A stretch of DNA of 32,303 bases from assembly GCA_026710045.1 (NCBI GenBank), contig JAPORU010000014.1, positions 1-32,303 of the forward strand. Reading direction: 5' to 3'. Made by a program: the position numbers and the translations under genes. Below the pieces are notes generated by a model, which was given only the letters and a program-made list of their open reading frames with translations, was not told the origin of the DNA and searched no databases. Of this stretch, positions 18,969-28,031 are shown piece after piece (positions within the stretch are counted from its first letter, which is position 1; each line of letters begins with the position of its first letter). This DNA comes from Aestuariivita sp. GTDB taxonomy: Bacteria; Pseudomonadota; Alphaproteobacteria; Rhodobacterales; Rhodobacteraceae.

Positions 18969-19727
18969 ATGTTGGTCAAACAAGACGTTGCATATGATCG
19001 GCCATTGGAACCATCGTTCGATTCCAACGGTCCCAAACATGTTGCGATAATTATGGACGGCAATGGGCGATGGGCTCAAGCACGTGGACGGCCGCGTCTC
19101 TACGGACATCACGCGGGGGCCCGAAGAGTGCGTGAGATGGTTGAAAACTGTCCTCGCCTCGGTATCCGGTATTTGACAATTTTTGCATTTTCAACAGAAA
19201 ATTGGAAACGGACACAGACCGAAGTGACGGGATTGATGGACTTGTTCCGACGCTACATCACGCATGAGATGCGTGCATTGAACGATAACAATGTGAAAGT
19301 TCTCTTTGTTGGCGACCGAGTTCGTCTTGATCCAAAATTAGTCGCTTTGATGGCGGAATTGGAAGCTCTCACGACAAACAATAACGGCGTTCACCTGACC
19401 ATCGCTCTCAACTATGGTGGTCGCGATGAAGTGGCACGCGCTACGCGAAAGCTTGCAGAGGATGTCGCTTCAAATCGCCTTGATCCTCAAGATGTTGATG
19501 AAACCACGCTGGCGCGCTATCTGGATACGAATATCCTTCCAGATCCCGATCTGGTTATCCGCACCAGTGGTGAAGCACGGATATCGAATTTCTTGCTCTG
19601 GCAATCCGCTTATTCCGAATATGAATTTATTGATACACTATGGCCGGACTTTTCCGTTGACGAGCTTGAACGTCTCTGTCGTTCATTTTTCTTTCGTAAG
19701 CGTCGCTTCGGGGGAGCTATTGCATGA
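18969..19727 (+). CDS. uppS: Undecaprenyl diphosphate synthase (cis-prenyltransferase)
   Basis: The enzyme condenses isopentenyl diphosphate onto farnesyl diphosphate to make the C55 lipid carrier for peptidoglycan and other envelope polymers. Motifs are HVAIIMDGNGRWAQARG (catalytic Asp30 in MDGNGRW), GHHAGARRVREMVENC, LTIFAFSTENWKR, IALNYGGRDEVARA and DLVIRTSGEARISNFLLWQ followed by SAYSEYEF. The product has 252 residues with a slightly long N-terminus. It starts 8 bases after frr and its stop overlaps the cdsA start by 4 bases, so the two are probably translationally coupled. Confidence 0.97.
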   Translation: MLVKQDVAYDRPLEPSFDSNGPKHVAIIMDGNGRWAQARGRPRLYGHHAGARRVREMVENCPRLGIRYLTIFAFSTENWKRTQTEVTGLMDLFRRYITHEMRALNDNNVKVLFVGDRVRLDPKLVALMAELEALTTNNNGVHLTIALNYGGRDEVARATRKLAEDVASNRLDPQDVDETTLARYLDTNILPDPDLVIRTSGEARISNFLLWQSAYSEYEFIDTLWPDFSVDELERLCRSFFFRKRRFGGAIA

Positions 19728-20518
19728 CCGGCACAACACCTTGGGATGATCTCTCTCTGAGGCTTGGATCAAGCGCTGTCCTCGTAACGATCGGGCTTAC
19801 GGCTGTTGCGATAGGGGGTGACACGTTTCACGCCTTTGTCGCAATTATTTGTGGCGCGATGGTCTGGGAATTGTGCTGTATTTTGGGTTCAGAACGGCCT
19901 ACCGTCGCTTTAAATTTGGGTGTATTTGCTGGTGTAATGGCGATGATCGCCATTTATTTTCCGATGCCTTACGCGGTTGCACTTTTAATCCTTCCGGCGA
20001 TTGCCGGCTACGTCCTCTTGACGCGGAACAAAGTTCTCTATCTGGGTTTTGTATCTTTGATTCTCTATGCAAGCTTTGGTATGATGCTCGTTCGCGATGA
20101 TCTTGGTTTTTTCTGGATGCTCTGGCTGGCTTCCGTTGTCGTCGCTACGGACGTAGCGGGATACCTTGTCGGTCGCTCCGTCGGTGGACCCAAGTTGTGG
20201 AAACGCGTGAGTCCGACGAAAACATGGTCGGGAACAATTGCGGGTTGGACAGCGGCCTTGCTGATTGGCATAATTTTTTCAATCGCCTCAGAAACGGACA
20301 TATTAGCGATTGTTGTTATCTCGGTTTTTCTTTCACTCTGTGCGCAACTCGGTGATATCGGCGAAAGTGCCGTCAAACGACGCGTGGGGGTGAAGGATTC
20401 AAGCAATATCATCCCAGGTCACGGAGGCCTCTTAGACCGATTTGACGGAATGCTCGGAGCCTCAATTTCTTTATTGATTCTGGGCAAAATTTTCGGTTTG
20501 CCGACAGGAGTGACCTGA
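19724..20518 (+). CDS. cdsA: Phosphatidate cytidylyltransferase
   Basis: The enzyme makes CDP-diacylglycerol from phosphatidate and CTP in the inner membrane, the branch point for bacterial phospholipids. The 264-residue protein has about seven to eight hydrophobic helices. The family signature is near the C-terminus: LGDIGESAVKRRVGVKDSS followed by NIIPGHGGLLDRFDGM, and the earlier KRVSPTKTWSGTIAGW is also typical. The start overlaps uppS by 4 bases and the stop overlaps the dxr ATG by one base, indicating a tightly coupled operon. Confidence 0.96.
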   Translation: MTGTTPWDDLSLRLGSSAVLVTIGLTAVAIGGDTFHAFVAIICGAMVWELCCILGSERPTVALNLGVFAGVMAMIAIYFPMPYAVALLILPAIAGYVLLTRNKVLYLGFVSLILYASFGMMLVRDDLGFFWMLWLASVVVATDVAGYLVGRSVGGPKLWKRVSPTKTWSGTIAGWTAALLIGIIFSIASETDILAIVVISVFLSLCAQLGDIGESAVKRRVGVKDSSNIIPGHGGLLDRFDGMLGASISLLILGKIFGLPTGVT

Positions 20519-21696
20519 TGTCACGGCATATATCCATTTTTGGTTCCACGGGTTCAATTGGGCAAAATACAATTGATTTGATTTCGCGTGACCCCGATTC
20601 GTACCATGTTGTAGCGGTGACGGGAGCCTCAAACATCAAACAATTGGCGCAAGACGCCATTACGCTCAACGCCGAGATTGCCGTAACTGCAAAGGATGCG
20701 TTCTATGACGATTTGCGCACGGCACTTTCAGATACGGACATCGCCATCGGTGCCGGAACAAATGCAATGGAAGAAGCAGCAGCACGGCCAACAGATTGGG
20801 CGATGTCTGCCATTGTTGGTGTGGCAGGGCTTGGTCCGGGATTGCGGGCGCTTGAAGCGGGGGCAAATTTGGCACTTGCGAATAAAGAATCGCTCGTTTG
20901 CGCAGGGGATTTGATCAATACGACCGCAAAACAGGCAAATGCCCGTCTGTTGCCTGTAGACAGTGAACATTCGGCTATATTCCAAGCTTTACAAGGCGAA
21001 GACATCGACACCGTTGAACGTATCATTATCACGGCAAGCGGAGGCGCCTTTCGAGATTGGCCTCTTGACAATCTGAAGAATGCAAGTCTTACCGAAGCGT
21101 CTACGCATCCGAATTGGGATATGGGCCAGAGAATTACCATTGACAGCGCATCAATGTTTAACAAAGCTTTGGAACTTATTGAAACAAAAGAGTATTTTGG
21201 AGTTTCACCAAATCAAATTGAAACTGTCGTTCATCCGGAGAGCATTATTCATGCTCTTGTTGGTTTTGTTGACGGCGGTCTCATGGCACATGTGGGTCCA
21301 CCGGACATGCGCCATGCAATTGGATATGCATTACACTGGCCGTCTCGAAAGGATATTCCTGTCAAACGTCTCGATCTTGCCGCGATCGCACAATTGAACT
21401 TCAGGCAACCGGATATGAAACGATATCCTGCCCTTCGATTGGCCCGCGAAGTCATGGAAAGAGGCGGACTATCAGGAGCGATCTTCAACGGGGCAAAAGA
21501 ACGCGCACTTGATGCCTTTATTACCGAAAAGATTGGTTTCCTTGACATGGCACAGGTTGTTGAAGAGGTGTTGGTGCGCTGCGATGCTCAAGACGATGGC
21601 ATTATCGACCGTGACATGACACTTGAGAATGTCATGCATGTTGATCATCTCGCCCGCCACTATGCGGATCAGGTGATGATGGAAAGAACAGGTTAA
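20518..21696 (+). CDS. dxr: 1-deoxy-D-xylulose 5-phosphate reductoisomerase
   Basis: The enzyme converts DXP to MEP with NADPH, the committed step of the MEP isoprenoid pathway, whose products feed UppS and MiaA. The 392-residue sequence shows the nucleotide site IFGSTGSIGQNT, ANKESLVCAG, LPVDSEHSAIFQAL (metal and substrate), ITASGGAFRDWP (most relatives have ASGGPF), NWDMGQRITIDSASMFNKAL, and VVHPESIIHALVGFVDGG. The MGQRITIDSASMFNKALE wording is, as I recall, the alphaproteobacterial style. Start codon overlaps the cdsA stop by one base. Confidence 0.97.
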   Translation: MSRHISIFGSTGSIGQNTIDLISRDPDSYHVVAVTGASNIKQLAQDAITLNAEIAVTAKDAFYDDLRTALSDTDIAIGAGTNAMEEAAARPTDWAMSAIVGVAGLGPGLRALEAGANLALANKESLVCAGDLINTTAKQANARLLPVDSEHSAIFQALQGEDIDTVERIIITASGGAFRDWPLDNLKNASLTEASTHPNWDMGQRITIDSASMFNKALELIETKEYFGVSPNQIETVVHPESIIHALVGFVDGGLMAHVGPPDMRHAIGYALHWPSRKDIPVKRLDLAAIAQLNFRQPDMKRYPALRLAREVMERGGLSGAIFNGAKERALDAFITEKIGFLDMAQVVEEVLVRCDAQDDGIIDRDMTLENVMHVDHLARHYADQVMMERTG

Positions 21697-21700
21697 TTCA

Positions 21701-23047
21701 TTGAGTCCTTTTGAGATTATTCCTGAATTCGGTGGCCTTCTGTTTACCGCAGTGGCCTTTTTTGTGGCCTTGTCTGTCATTGTCGCGGTGCATGAATATG
21801 GTCACTACATTGTGGGTCGATGGTCAGGAATTCATGCAGAGACTTTTTCAATAGGGTTTGGACCCAGTCTTGTATCGTGGGTTGATAAGCGCCAGACTCG
21901 CTGGCAAATTGCGCTATTACCACTGGGTGGATTTGTGAAGTTTGCCGGAGATTCCGATGCGGCGTCGGGTAAAGATCAGGATACGCTCGCCAGAATGGAT
22001 CCCGCTGAGTTACGTCGGACGATGCACGGGGCACCTCTCTGGGCCCGCACGTTGACCGTTGCTGCAGGACCGATCTTTAATTTCATAGTAGCGGTGATCA
22101 TTTTTGCTTCGGTGTATATGGTTCAGGGAGAATACAGGACTCCCCTAACCATTGGATCGATTAATCCGCTACCCTCGGTTGGTTCTGAACTCCGTCCGGG
22201 TGATCGCGTGATTGCAGTCGCCGGTGTGCCGGTGCCGGTCGTTGATGGGCAAAATGCCGTCGAGACGTTGGTGTCAGAAGTTCCACAAACGGATGTTCTC
22301 GAGTATACCATTGTTCGTGACGCGACGACCATGGTCGTAAAGGGTCCATATATTTTGCCGCCTCTTGTTCAGATGGTGGCACCACTCAGTGCCGCTGATG
22401 ACAGCGGTCTTCGTCCGGGAGACGTTATCACCGCTGTGAATGGTGAGTCGATCTTCGCATTTCACCAGTTGCGCGATTATGTAATGGCGTCCGGCGGTGC
22501 GCCTTTACGGCTAAGCATATGGCGGCACGGAAGCTTTCTTGATCTGGTCCTCACTCCAAAACGACGCGATGAGCCAGTGGAGGAGGGTGGTTACCAATCC
22601 GAGTGGCGTATTGGTGTTGTGGGCGGTCGTGCTTTTGAGCCGGCTCGAACGGCAATTGGTCCCGGGCTAGCGATTTTGAAGGGATTCATGATGACCGAAC
22701 AAGTGATTGAGGGTTCCTTTTCAGGTTTGTACCATATGATCACGGGAGCGATTAGTGCGTGCAATCTGAGTGGGATTATTTCCATTGCTGAGGCGTCGGG
22801 CTCCATGGCTTCACAGGGTATCGAGAACTTCCTATGGTTTATCGCAATTTTGTCGGTTGCCATTGGCCTCATTAACTTGTTCCCGATTCCCGCCTTAGAT
22901 GGTGGGCATCTCTTGTTTTTCGCATATGAGGGTATCGTGGGCCGTCCGCCAAATGATTATGTTTCGAGAGCTTTAATGATCATTGGCATTACGTTCATCA
23001 GCTCGATCATGTTACTGGCGATTGGCACTGATCTTTTGTGTCCATGA
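21701..23047 (+). CDS. rseP: RseP-type intramembrane zinc metalloprotease
   Basis: A site-2 protease that cleaves membrane-bound anti-sigma factors and remnant signal peptides. Zinc ligands are in HEYGHYIVGRW (about 31-41) and the LDGGH motif in NLFPIPALDGGHLLFF near the C-terminus. Between them are two PDZ-like segments, with GSELRPGDRVIAVAG and SGLRPGDVITAVNGES. The product has 448 residues, normal for RseP. The start is a TTG 4 bases after the dxr stop, with GGAAAGAACAGG upstream. In many proteobacteria bamA follows; here the next gene is the hydantoinase-type hyuA after a gap of about 400 bases. Confidence 0.95.
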   Translation: MSPFEIIPEFGGLLFTAVAFFVALSVIVAVHEYGHYIVGRWSGIHAETFSIGFGPSLVSWVDKRQTRWQIALLPLGGFVKFAGDSDAASGKDQDTLARMDPAELRRTMHGAPLWARTLTVAAGPIFNFIVAVIIFASVYMVQGEYRTPLTIGSINPLPSVGSELRPGDRVIAVAGVPVPVVDGQNAVETLVSEVPQTDVLEYTIVRDATTMVVKGPYILPPLVQMVAPLSAADDSGLRPGDVITAVNGESIFAFHQLRDYVMASGGAPLRLSIWRHGSFLDLVLTPKRRDEPVEEGGYQSEWRIGVVGGRAFEPARTAIGPGLAILKGFMMTEQVIEGSFSGLYHMITGAISACNLSGIISIAEASGSMASQGIENFLWFIAILSVAIGLINLFPIPALDGGHLLFFAYEGIVGRPPNDYVSRALMIIGITFISSIMLLAIGTDLLCP

Positions 23048-23392
23048 CTGATTCAGATCTTGACGGTTTTTAAAAGAAATCCTGCAATTACGCTGCGCTT
23101 GGCGCAACGTAACAAAAAAGACTCAGACGCGTCAAAATCTGACATCCGTCAAATACGATCAGATTCTTCATCAAATGCTTCAGATTTTGCATAAGGCCAG
23201 ATGTTGTCGAAAAGTTGGTCAAGCGTCACTGGATTTTCTAACTGTGATTATTTTGGTTGTAATCCGGCTATGACTGAAGTTCGAAGTTTCGATGATTGTA
23301 AGTCACTACAAACTGGACAAGGAGACTGTCGGTCCATCATAGCCTTTCCGCCGCCCGAATTGGCGGGGATTACTGATGTGAAACCATAGGGG
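23048..23392. other. Intergenic region after rseP, boundary of the GC-rich cassette
   Basis: No gene recognised. A 62-codon open frame at 23201-23389 has no family features. A stem with arms TTACG/CGTAA (23088-23112) lies just after rseP, but without a U-run on the coding strand. No bamA coding sequence, attachment site or flanking direct repeat was identified. Confidence 0.6.
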
Positions 23393-23420
23393 TTGACACT
23401 GGATCACATCCAAATATTAT
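23393..23420 (+). promoter_or_regulatory. Sigma-70-type promoter for the hyu cassette
   Basis: A perfect -35 TTGACA (23393-23398) is followed after 16 bases by TATTAT (23415-23420); an alternative -10 is TATACT (23418-23423) with 19-base spacing. It lies just upstream of hyuA and overlaps the palindrome at 23421-23434. It is the best-looking promoter in the window. Confidence 0.7.
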
Positions 23421-23434
23421 ACTAACCAGTTAGT
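23421..23434. promoter_or_regulatory. Palindromic operator, probable TetR-family site
   Basis: ACTAAC-CA-GTTAGT is a perfect 6+6 inverted repeat with a 2-base centre. It abuts or overlaps the -10 element and the likely transcription start. That placement suits a repressor, and a TetR-family gene lies in the same cassette at 27362. The pairing of regulator and site is inferred. Confidence 0.65.
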
Positions 23435-23454
23435 TAAAAATGGAAAAGATTCAA

Positions 23455-25566
23455 ATGGGCTACAGGCTTGGTGTGGATATTGGCGGGACGTTTACGGATA
23501 TCGTACTCTACGATGATCGGGGCAAGGCCGATATCGTCAAGGTCCCTTCGACTCCAGAGGATCCAGGTGAGGCGGTTATCAAGGGTGCCGTCGCAATTCT
23601 AGAGAAACACACCATTGCACCCGCCGACATTGAAGAGATCGTACATGGCACGACAGTTGGTGCGAACACCATTCTGCAAAAGGTTGGGGCAAGGACTGCG
23701 CTGCTGACGACCGCAGGATTCCGCGATGTACTGGAAATCGGACGGATTCGCACACCGAGTATGTTTGATCTGAACTGGGAAAAGCCGGTTCAGCTCGTGA
23801 CACGCCGTTACCGGTTCGAGATTGCCGAAAGGGTGTCGGCAGCGGGTGAGATCGTAACCCCACTGGACCCTGCCGATCTGCGGGAAGTCATGGGACGTGT
23901 TGTGACCGGAGGGTGTGAAGTCGTGGCGATCTGTTTTCTTCATTCTTATGTTAACCCGGTTCACGAACAACAGGCGCGTGATCTGATCGAAGCCGAGTTT
24001 CCCGATCTTCTGGTCACGGCCTCCTGCGATGTCTTACCCGAAATGAAAGAATACGAACGCAGTTCGACGACTGTGGTGAATGCTTATTTGCTGAAACAGA
24101 TGCGCGGATATCTTGCGCGGCTGGAGCGGAACTTCACGGATAAGGGCTTCTCCGCACCCTTGCTGGTGGTCAATTCCGCTGGTGGCATGATGGGTGTCAA
24201 GGCGGCGCGAGACCGGCCTGTCTTTGCTGTTGGGTCCGGTCCTGCCGGTGGCGTGGCGGGAGCGGCCAAGCTGGCCGAGGCAACATCGCTGGGTGGATTG
24301 GTGGCCTTTGACATGGGTGGCACAACGGCCAAGGCATCGATCATACTAAATGATCGGCCGTTTCTGGTCAACGAATACGAGTTCCGCGAAGGCATTTCAA
24401 GCCCCAGTAGATTCAACAAGGGCGGAGGTTACGTGCTTAAGGTGCCGGCAATCGATGTGGCAGAGGTAGGTGCGGGCGGCGGATCCATCGCCTGGGTTGA
24501 TAATGGTGGTCTATTGCAGGTCGGACCGGTGTCGGCCGGGGCCGACCCGGGACCGGCGGCTTATGGGCTTGGCAATGATCGTCCGACAGTCACGGATGCG
24601 AATATCTATCTGGGGCTGATCGGTGCCACCAGCTTGGCCGGTGGCAGCCTGAGCATCGATCGATCTCTGGCCAAGAAGGCGATCCAGACCCATGTAGCAG
24701 ATCCATTGGGACTCACGATGGACAAGGCCGCCATGGGTATCCGTCAGATCGCCAATGCAAATATGGCTCGTGCGATCAGATCCGTGACCGTAGAGCGCGG
24801 CCGTGATCCGCGTGAGATGACGATGATGGCCTTTGGAGGCAGCGGAGCCCTGCACGCAGCGGAATTGGCAGAGATGTTGGGTATGACACGGATCATTGTG
24901 CCGGCGATGTCAGGCGTGTTCTGCTCGATCGGAATGCTGTCATCGGACATTGAGCATACGCTTGTGCGCGCCGCGCAGGGTTTGGTCTCAGATTGGTCGG
25001 GCGCCGACATCTCCCGCCTGATCGACGCGCTGCGCCAGGATATGCTGGCACGGCTGGCCAGTGAAGGCTATGCCGAACACCAGACTCGCCTGCGATTTGG
25101 TGCGGACCTGCGATACTACGGACAATCGTCTGACATGACGATTGATATCAATGTTGACACGGTAGGATCTGCTGGAGGCGCGGCGCTGCAACCGCTCTTT
25201 GACGCGACCTACCAGTCGGTCTATGGGTATCGAGATAACACACCGGCTGAACTGGTAAACCTGCGTGTTATCGGGATTGGTGTCCGAGACCGGAAGCTGG
25301 ACTTCTCCTCTCTAAAAAGCTGGCGTCGATCAGAAACTGTGGAACGTACCGAAACCCGCCGGGTCCGATTTGACGCGGAAGGCGCATGGCAAGAGACGAG
25401 CGTGCTGCATCGCGACAGCGTGCTGGGCCGCGATATCTACGGGCCGGCCATCCTGACCAGTTACGACAGCACCATCGCGCTGCCACCGGGGACCTCCGCC
25501 ACCACGGATGGGTGCGGCAGCGTCGTCATCGACATCCGCACCGGAGCAGCAGAGTTGGCGGCATGA
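23455..25566 (+). CDS. hyuA: Hydantoinase/oxoprolinase family, HyuA-like subunit
   Basis: This is the ATP-binding large subunit of the HyuA/N-methylhydantoinase A/oxoprolinase group (703 residues, typical is about 680-720). Motifs are LGVDIGGTFTDIVLYD at the N-terminus, HGTTVGANTILQK, DVLPEMKEYERSSTTVVNAY, AFDMGGTTAKASII (second nucleotide motif), VGAGGGSIAW, GPVSAGADPGPAAYGLG and MMAFGGSGALHAAELAEM. Family members open cyclic amides such as hydantoins or 5-oxoproline, or carboxylate ketones, using ATP; the exact substrate cannot be read from sequence. An ATG at 23440 is in frame, but the one at 23455 follows GGAAAAG at good spacing and is placed better after the promoter. The stop overlaps the hyuB start (ATGA). 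Confidence 0.93.
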   Translation: MGYRLGVDIGGTFTDIVLYDDRGKADIVKVPSTPEDPGEAVIKGAVAILEKHTIAPADIEEIVHGTTVGANTILQKVGARTALLTTAGFRDVLEIGRIRTPSMFDLNWEKPVQLVTRRYRFEIAERVSAAGEIVTPLDPADLREVMGRVVTGGCEVVAICFLHSYVNPVHEQQARDLIEAEFPDLLVTASCDVLPEMKEYERSSTTVVNAYLLKQMRGYLARLERNFTDKGFSAPLLVVNSAGGMMGVKAARDRPVFAVGSGPAGGVAGAAKLAEATSLGGLVAFDMGGTTAKASIILNDRPFLVNEYEFREGISSPSRFNKGGGYVLKVPAIDVAEVGAGGGSIAWVDNGGLLQVGPVSAGADPGPAAYGLGNDRPTVTDANIYLGLIGATSLAGGSLSIDRSLAKKAIQTHVADPLGLTMDKAAMGIRQIANANMARAIRSVTVERGRDPREMTMMAFGGSGALHAAELAEMLGMTRIIVPAMSGVFCSIGMLSSDIEHTLVRAAQGLVSDWSGADISRLIDALRQDMLARLASEGYAEHQTRLRFGADLRYYGQSSDMTIDINVDTVGSAGGAALQPLFDATYQSVYGYRDNTPAELVNLRVIGIGVRDRKLDFSSLKSWRRSETVERTETRRVRFDAEGAWQETSVLHRDSVLGRDIYGPAILTSYDSTIALPPGTSATTDGCGSVVIDIRTGAAELAA

Positions 25567-27314
25567 GAATCGATCCGATCACCCTGGCGGTCGTAAAAAA
25601 CGCGCTTGATTCCATCGTAGATGAGGTGGCCTATACCGTTCTGCACACGGCGCGGTCAGAGATCGTCAAGGACGTGATGGACTATTCCGCTGCGCTTTGC
25701 GATTCTCATGGAACAATGATCGCCCAAGCCAAGACCATCGCGTTGCATCTAGGCGCGGTCCCCGAGGCGATGCAGGCCATCCGCATCCAATTCGGTAAGA
25801 ACATTCACGAAGGTGACGTGATCATCCTCAACGATCCGTATCAGGGTGGAATGCATCTTCCCGACATCTTCATGGTCACGCCAATTTTCCACGATGGATC
25901 TCTGGAAGGTTATTCGGTTGTGATTTGCCACCATACGGATGTGGGGGGACGGGTTCCCGGATCGAACGCTTCGGACAGCACCGAAATCTTTCAGGAGGGT
26001 CTGCGACTTCCGGTATTGAAGCTCTATGACCGGGGTTTGCTGAACACCGCCGTTCACTCGATCATCGAACGCAACGTTCGTGTGCCGGATCGGGTCTTGG
26101 GTGACCTGAGGGCTCAACGCGCCGCCTGCCACGTAGGTGCGCGCGAACTGGTGAAGTTGATCTCAAAACATGGCCGCACTGCCGCGCGGGCTTATTTTGC
26201 CGAATTGCTGGACTATGCAGAGCGTATGGCGCGCGCGGACATCCGCGGCTGGCCGGACGGCACCTATCGCTTTACAGACTACATCGACGATGACGGATTT
26301 TCGGATGATCCGATCCCGATCTGCGTTGCCGTCACCGTAGACGGCGATCAGTTGATTATAGACTACGAAGGGTCGTCGTTGCAGGTCAAGGCGGCCCTGA
26401 ATGCAACAAAATCGTACACGAATTCATGCTCTTACCTGAGCGTGCGCTGTGTTCTGCAAGGGGATGTGCCAAACAACGCGGGAATTTTCCGCTGTATTGA
26501 CGTGCACGCGCCCGAAGCATCAGTATTGAATCCGGTTATGCCGGCACCTTGTGCGGCGCGTGCACTGACAGGGTATCGCGTCATGGACGCCATGTTTGGA
26601 GCCTTGGCCCAGATCGTGCCAGACCGTGTACCTGCGGCTGGTGAAGGTGGTAACACGGTGATCGCGATCGGCGGTTATGCGCCGGATCGCAAACCTTTCA
26701 TCATTGTCGATATGGTATGCGGTTGCTGGGGCGGGCGCCCGGACAGAGACGGCGTAGATGCCATTACGAATCCATCGCAGAACCTGTCAAACACACCCGT
26801 GGAGACGCTGGAGCGTCAACATCCGATCCGAGTAGAGGATTACGGCATGGTCCCCGACAGTTGCGGTGCAGGCGAGTTCCGGGGAGGGCTTGGCGTACGA
26901 AGATCCTATCGGTTACTTGCGGACGAGGCGGGGCTGCAATTGCGCTCGGACCGAACAAAATTCGCCCCTTACGGTCTGAACGGCGGACATCCGGGGCGGA
27001 AAACAGTGAATTGGCTCGAAGAGCCTGACGGCACGCGTCGTGACCTGCCGGGCAAGGTGACGATGCCGCTGGTCAAGGGACAACTTATTGTTCATGAACA
27101 AGCGGGCGGCGGCGGCTTTGGTGATCCGCTGAAACGCGACCCATGCCGTGTCCTGGCGGACGTGGCCGACGAAAAACTGTCCGCAGGGGCAGCCCTATCT
27201 CACTATGGGATCGTGTTGAATGCCGAGGACAACGATATCGATATCGAGGCGACCGTACAGCGACGCATCAAAATGCAATCGAATGCTGTTTTGGATAATG
27301 ATGATTGGGTTTAA
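25563..27314 (+). CDS. hyuB: Hydantoinase/oxoprolinase family, HyuB-like subunit
   Basis: This is the partner subunit of HyuA, 583 residues. The N-terminus MRIDPITLAVVKNALDSIVD is the standard HyuB start. NDPYQGGMHLPDIFMVTPIF, VVICHHTDVGGRVPGS, then EIFQEGLRLPVLKLY, and AAGEGGNTVIAIGG follow, with a C-terminal QAGGGGFGDPLKRDP typical of the family. The open frame runs further upstream to 25386, but that part is hyuA read in another frame; the ATG at 25563 overlaps the hyuA stop by 4 bases and gives the family start. The enzyme presumably works as a HyuA-HyuB complex in the cytoplasm on a substrate supplied by the transporter genes that follow. Confidence 0.93.
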   Translation: MRIDPITLAVVKNALDSIVDEVAYTVLHTARSEIVKDVMDYSAALCDSHGTMIAQAKTIALHLGAVPEAMQAIRIQFGKNIHEGDVIILNDPYQGGMHLPDIFMVTPIFHDGSLEGYSVVICHHTDVGGRVPGSNASDSTEIFQEGLRLPVLKLYDRGLLNTAVHSIIERNVRVPDRVLGDLRAQRAACHVGARELVKLISKHGRTAARAYFAELLDYAERMARADIRGWPDGTYRFTDYIDDDGFSDDPIPICVAVTVDGDQLIIDYEGSSLQVKAALNATKSYTNSCSYLSVRCVLQGDVPNNAGIFRCIDVHAPEASVLNPVMPAPCAARALTGYRVMDAMFGALAQIVPDRVPAAGEGGNTVIAIGGYAPDRKPFIIVDMVCGCWGGRPDRDGVDAITNPSQNLSNTPVETLERQHPIRVEDYGMVPDSCGAGEFRGGLGVRRSYRLLADEAGLQLRSDRTKFAPYGLNGGHPGRKTVNWLEEPDGTRRDLPGKVTMPLVKGQLIVHEQAGGGGFGDPLKRDPCRVLADVADEKLSAGAALSHYGIVLNAEDNDIDIEATVQRRIKMQSNAVLDNDDWV

Positions 27315-27361
27315 ACATAACCTCTCAGGAGCAGGAGAGCGCCTTTGGGTGCGGCAAGACA

Positions 27362-28003
27362 ATGATGGCAATCGTGAAACGCAAGCGAAATCCCGAAATA
27401 TCTCAAGCACGAATCTTGGAAGCGGCAGAACAAGAGTTCGCAAAGCACGGTTACGCGGGCGCACGGATCGACAAGATTGTGCAACGTGCAGGCGTATCGA
27501 AGAACCTCGTCTATCATTATTTTGGCAGCAAGGACGATCTCTTCCTGATCGTGATGGAGTGCATGTACGAACGCATGCGCGCCCATCATGCCGATCTTCA
27601 GATCAAGGAGCTGCCTCCGGTCGAGGGGATGGAACAGCTGACACGTCATACATTCCGACATTTCGTGGAATATCCGGCAGTTATTTCTCTGTTGAACAGC
27701 GAAAACCTAACCAGAGCGCAGCATGTGCGCAGTTCCGAGAAGCTACCGCGCCTTTACGCCACACTGAGCGACCTGATCGGCGATCTTCTGGCTCGCGGCG
27801 AAGCCGAAGGTGTCTTCCGCAAGGGCGTGGACCCACAGGAACTCTATATCACGATATCCTCTTTAGGATATTTCTACCTGTCAAACCAGCACACGCTTGG
27901 GGCAATCTACCAGACCGATTTATCCGAGCCGGACCGAATCGCGGCCCGCGCGGATCATATTGTCGACGTGATCTTGGGGTATCTGAGACCGCCAGAGGTC
28001 TGA
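27362..28003 (+). CDS. TetR/AcrR-family transcriptional regulator
   Basis: The product has 213 residues. The N-terminal helix-turn-helix is clear: ARILEAAEQEFAKHGYAGAR, IDKIVQRAGVSKNLVYHYF, GSKDDLF. The remaining ligand-binding half is all-helical and divergent, with a C-terminal tail like the TetR_C domains found in RutR-type regulators (LNSENLTRAQHVRSS resembles that group). An in-frame TTG at 27305 overlaps the hyuB stop and would add 19 residues, but the ATG at 27362 fits the family start. Being inside the cassette, it probably controls it by binding the palindrome at 23421-23434 and responding to the substrate or an intermediate; this is inference. Confidence 0.9.
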   Translation: MMAIVKRKRNPEISQARILEAAEQEFAKHGYAGARIDKIVQRAGVSKNLVYHYFGSKDDLFLIVMECMYERMRAHHADLQIKELPPVEGMEQLTRHTFRHFVEYPAVISLLNSENLTRAQHVRSSEKLPRLYATLSDLIGDLLARGEAEGVFRKGVDPQELYITISSLGYFYLSNQHTLGAIYQTDLSEPDRIAARADHIVDVILGYLRPPEV

Positions 28004-28031
28004 TTGCACGACGCATTGAGAGAAATGCTCC

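Noticed and set aside
23088-23112. Hairpin after rseP as a terminator
   Set aside because: Stem is interrupted and no U-run follows on the plus strand; the A-run after it has the wrong polarity.
23201-23389. 62-codon open frame between rseP and hyuA
   Set aside because: No ribosome site or family features, and it ends just before the cassette promoter.
25386-25562. N-terminal extension of hyuB
   Set aside because: It is hyuA read in another frame, rich in Arg and His; the family start is at 25563.
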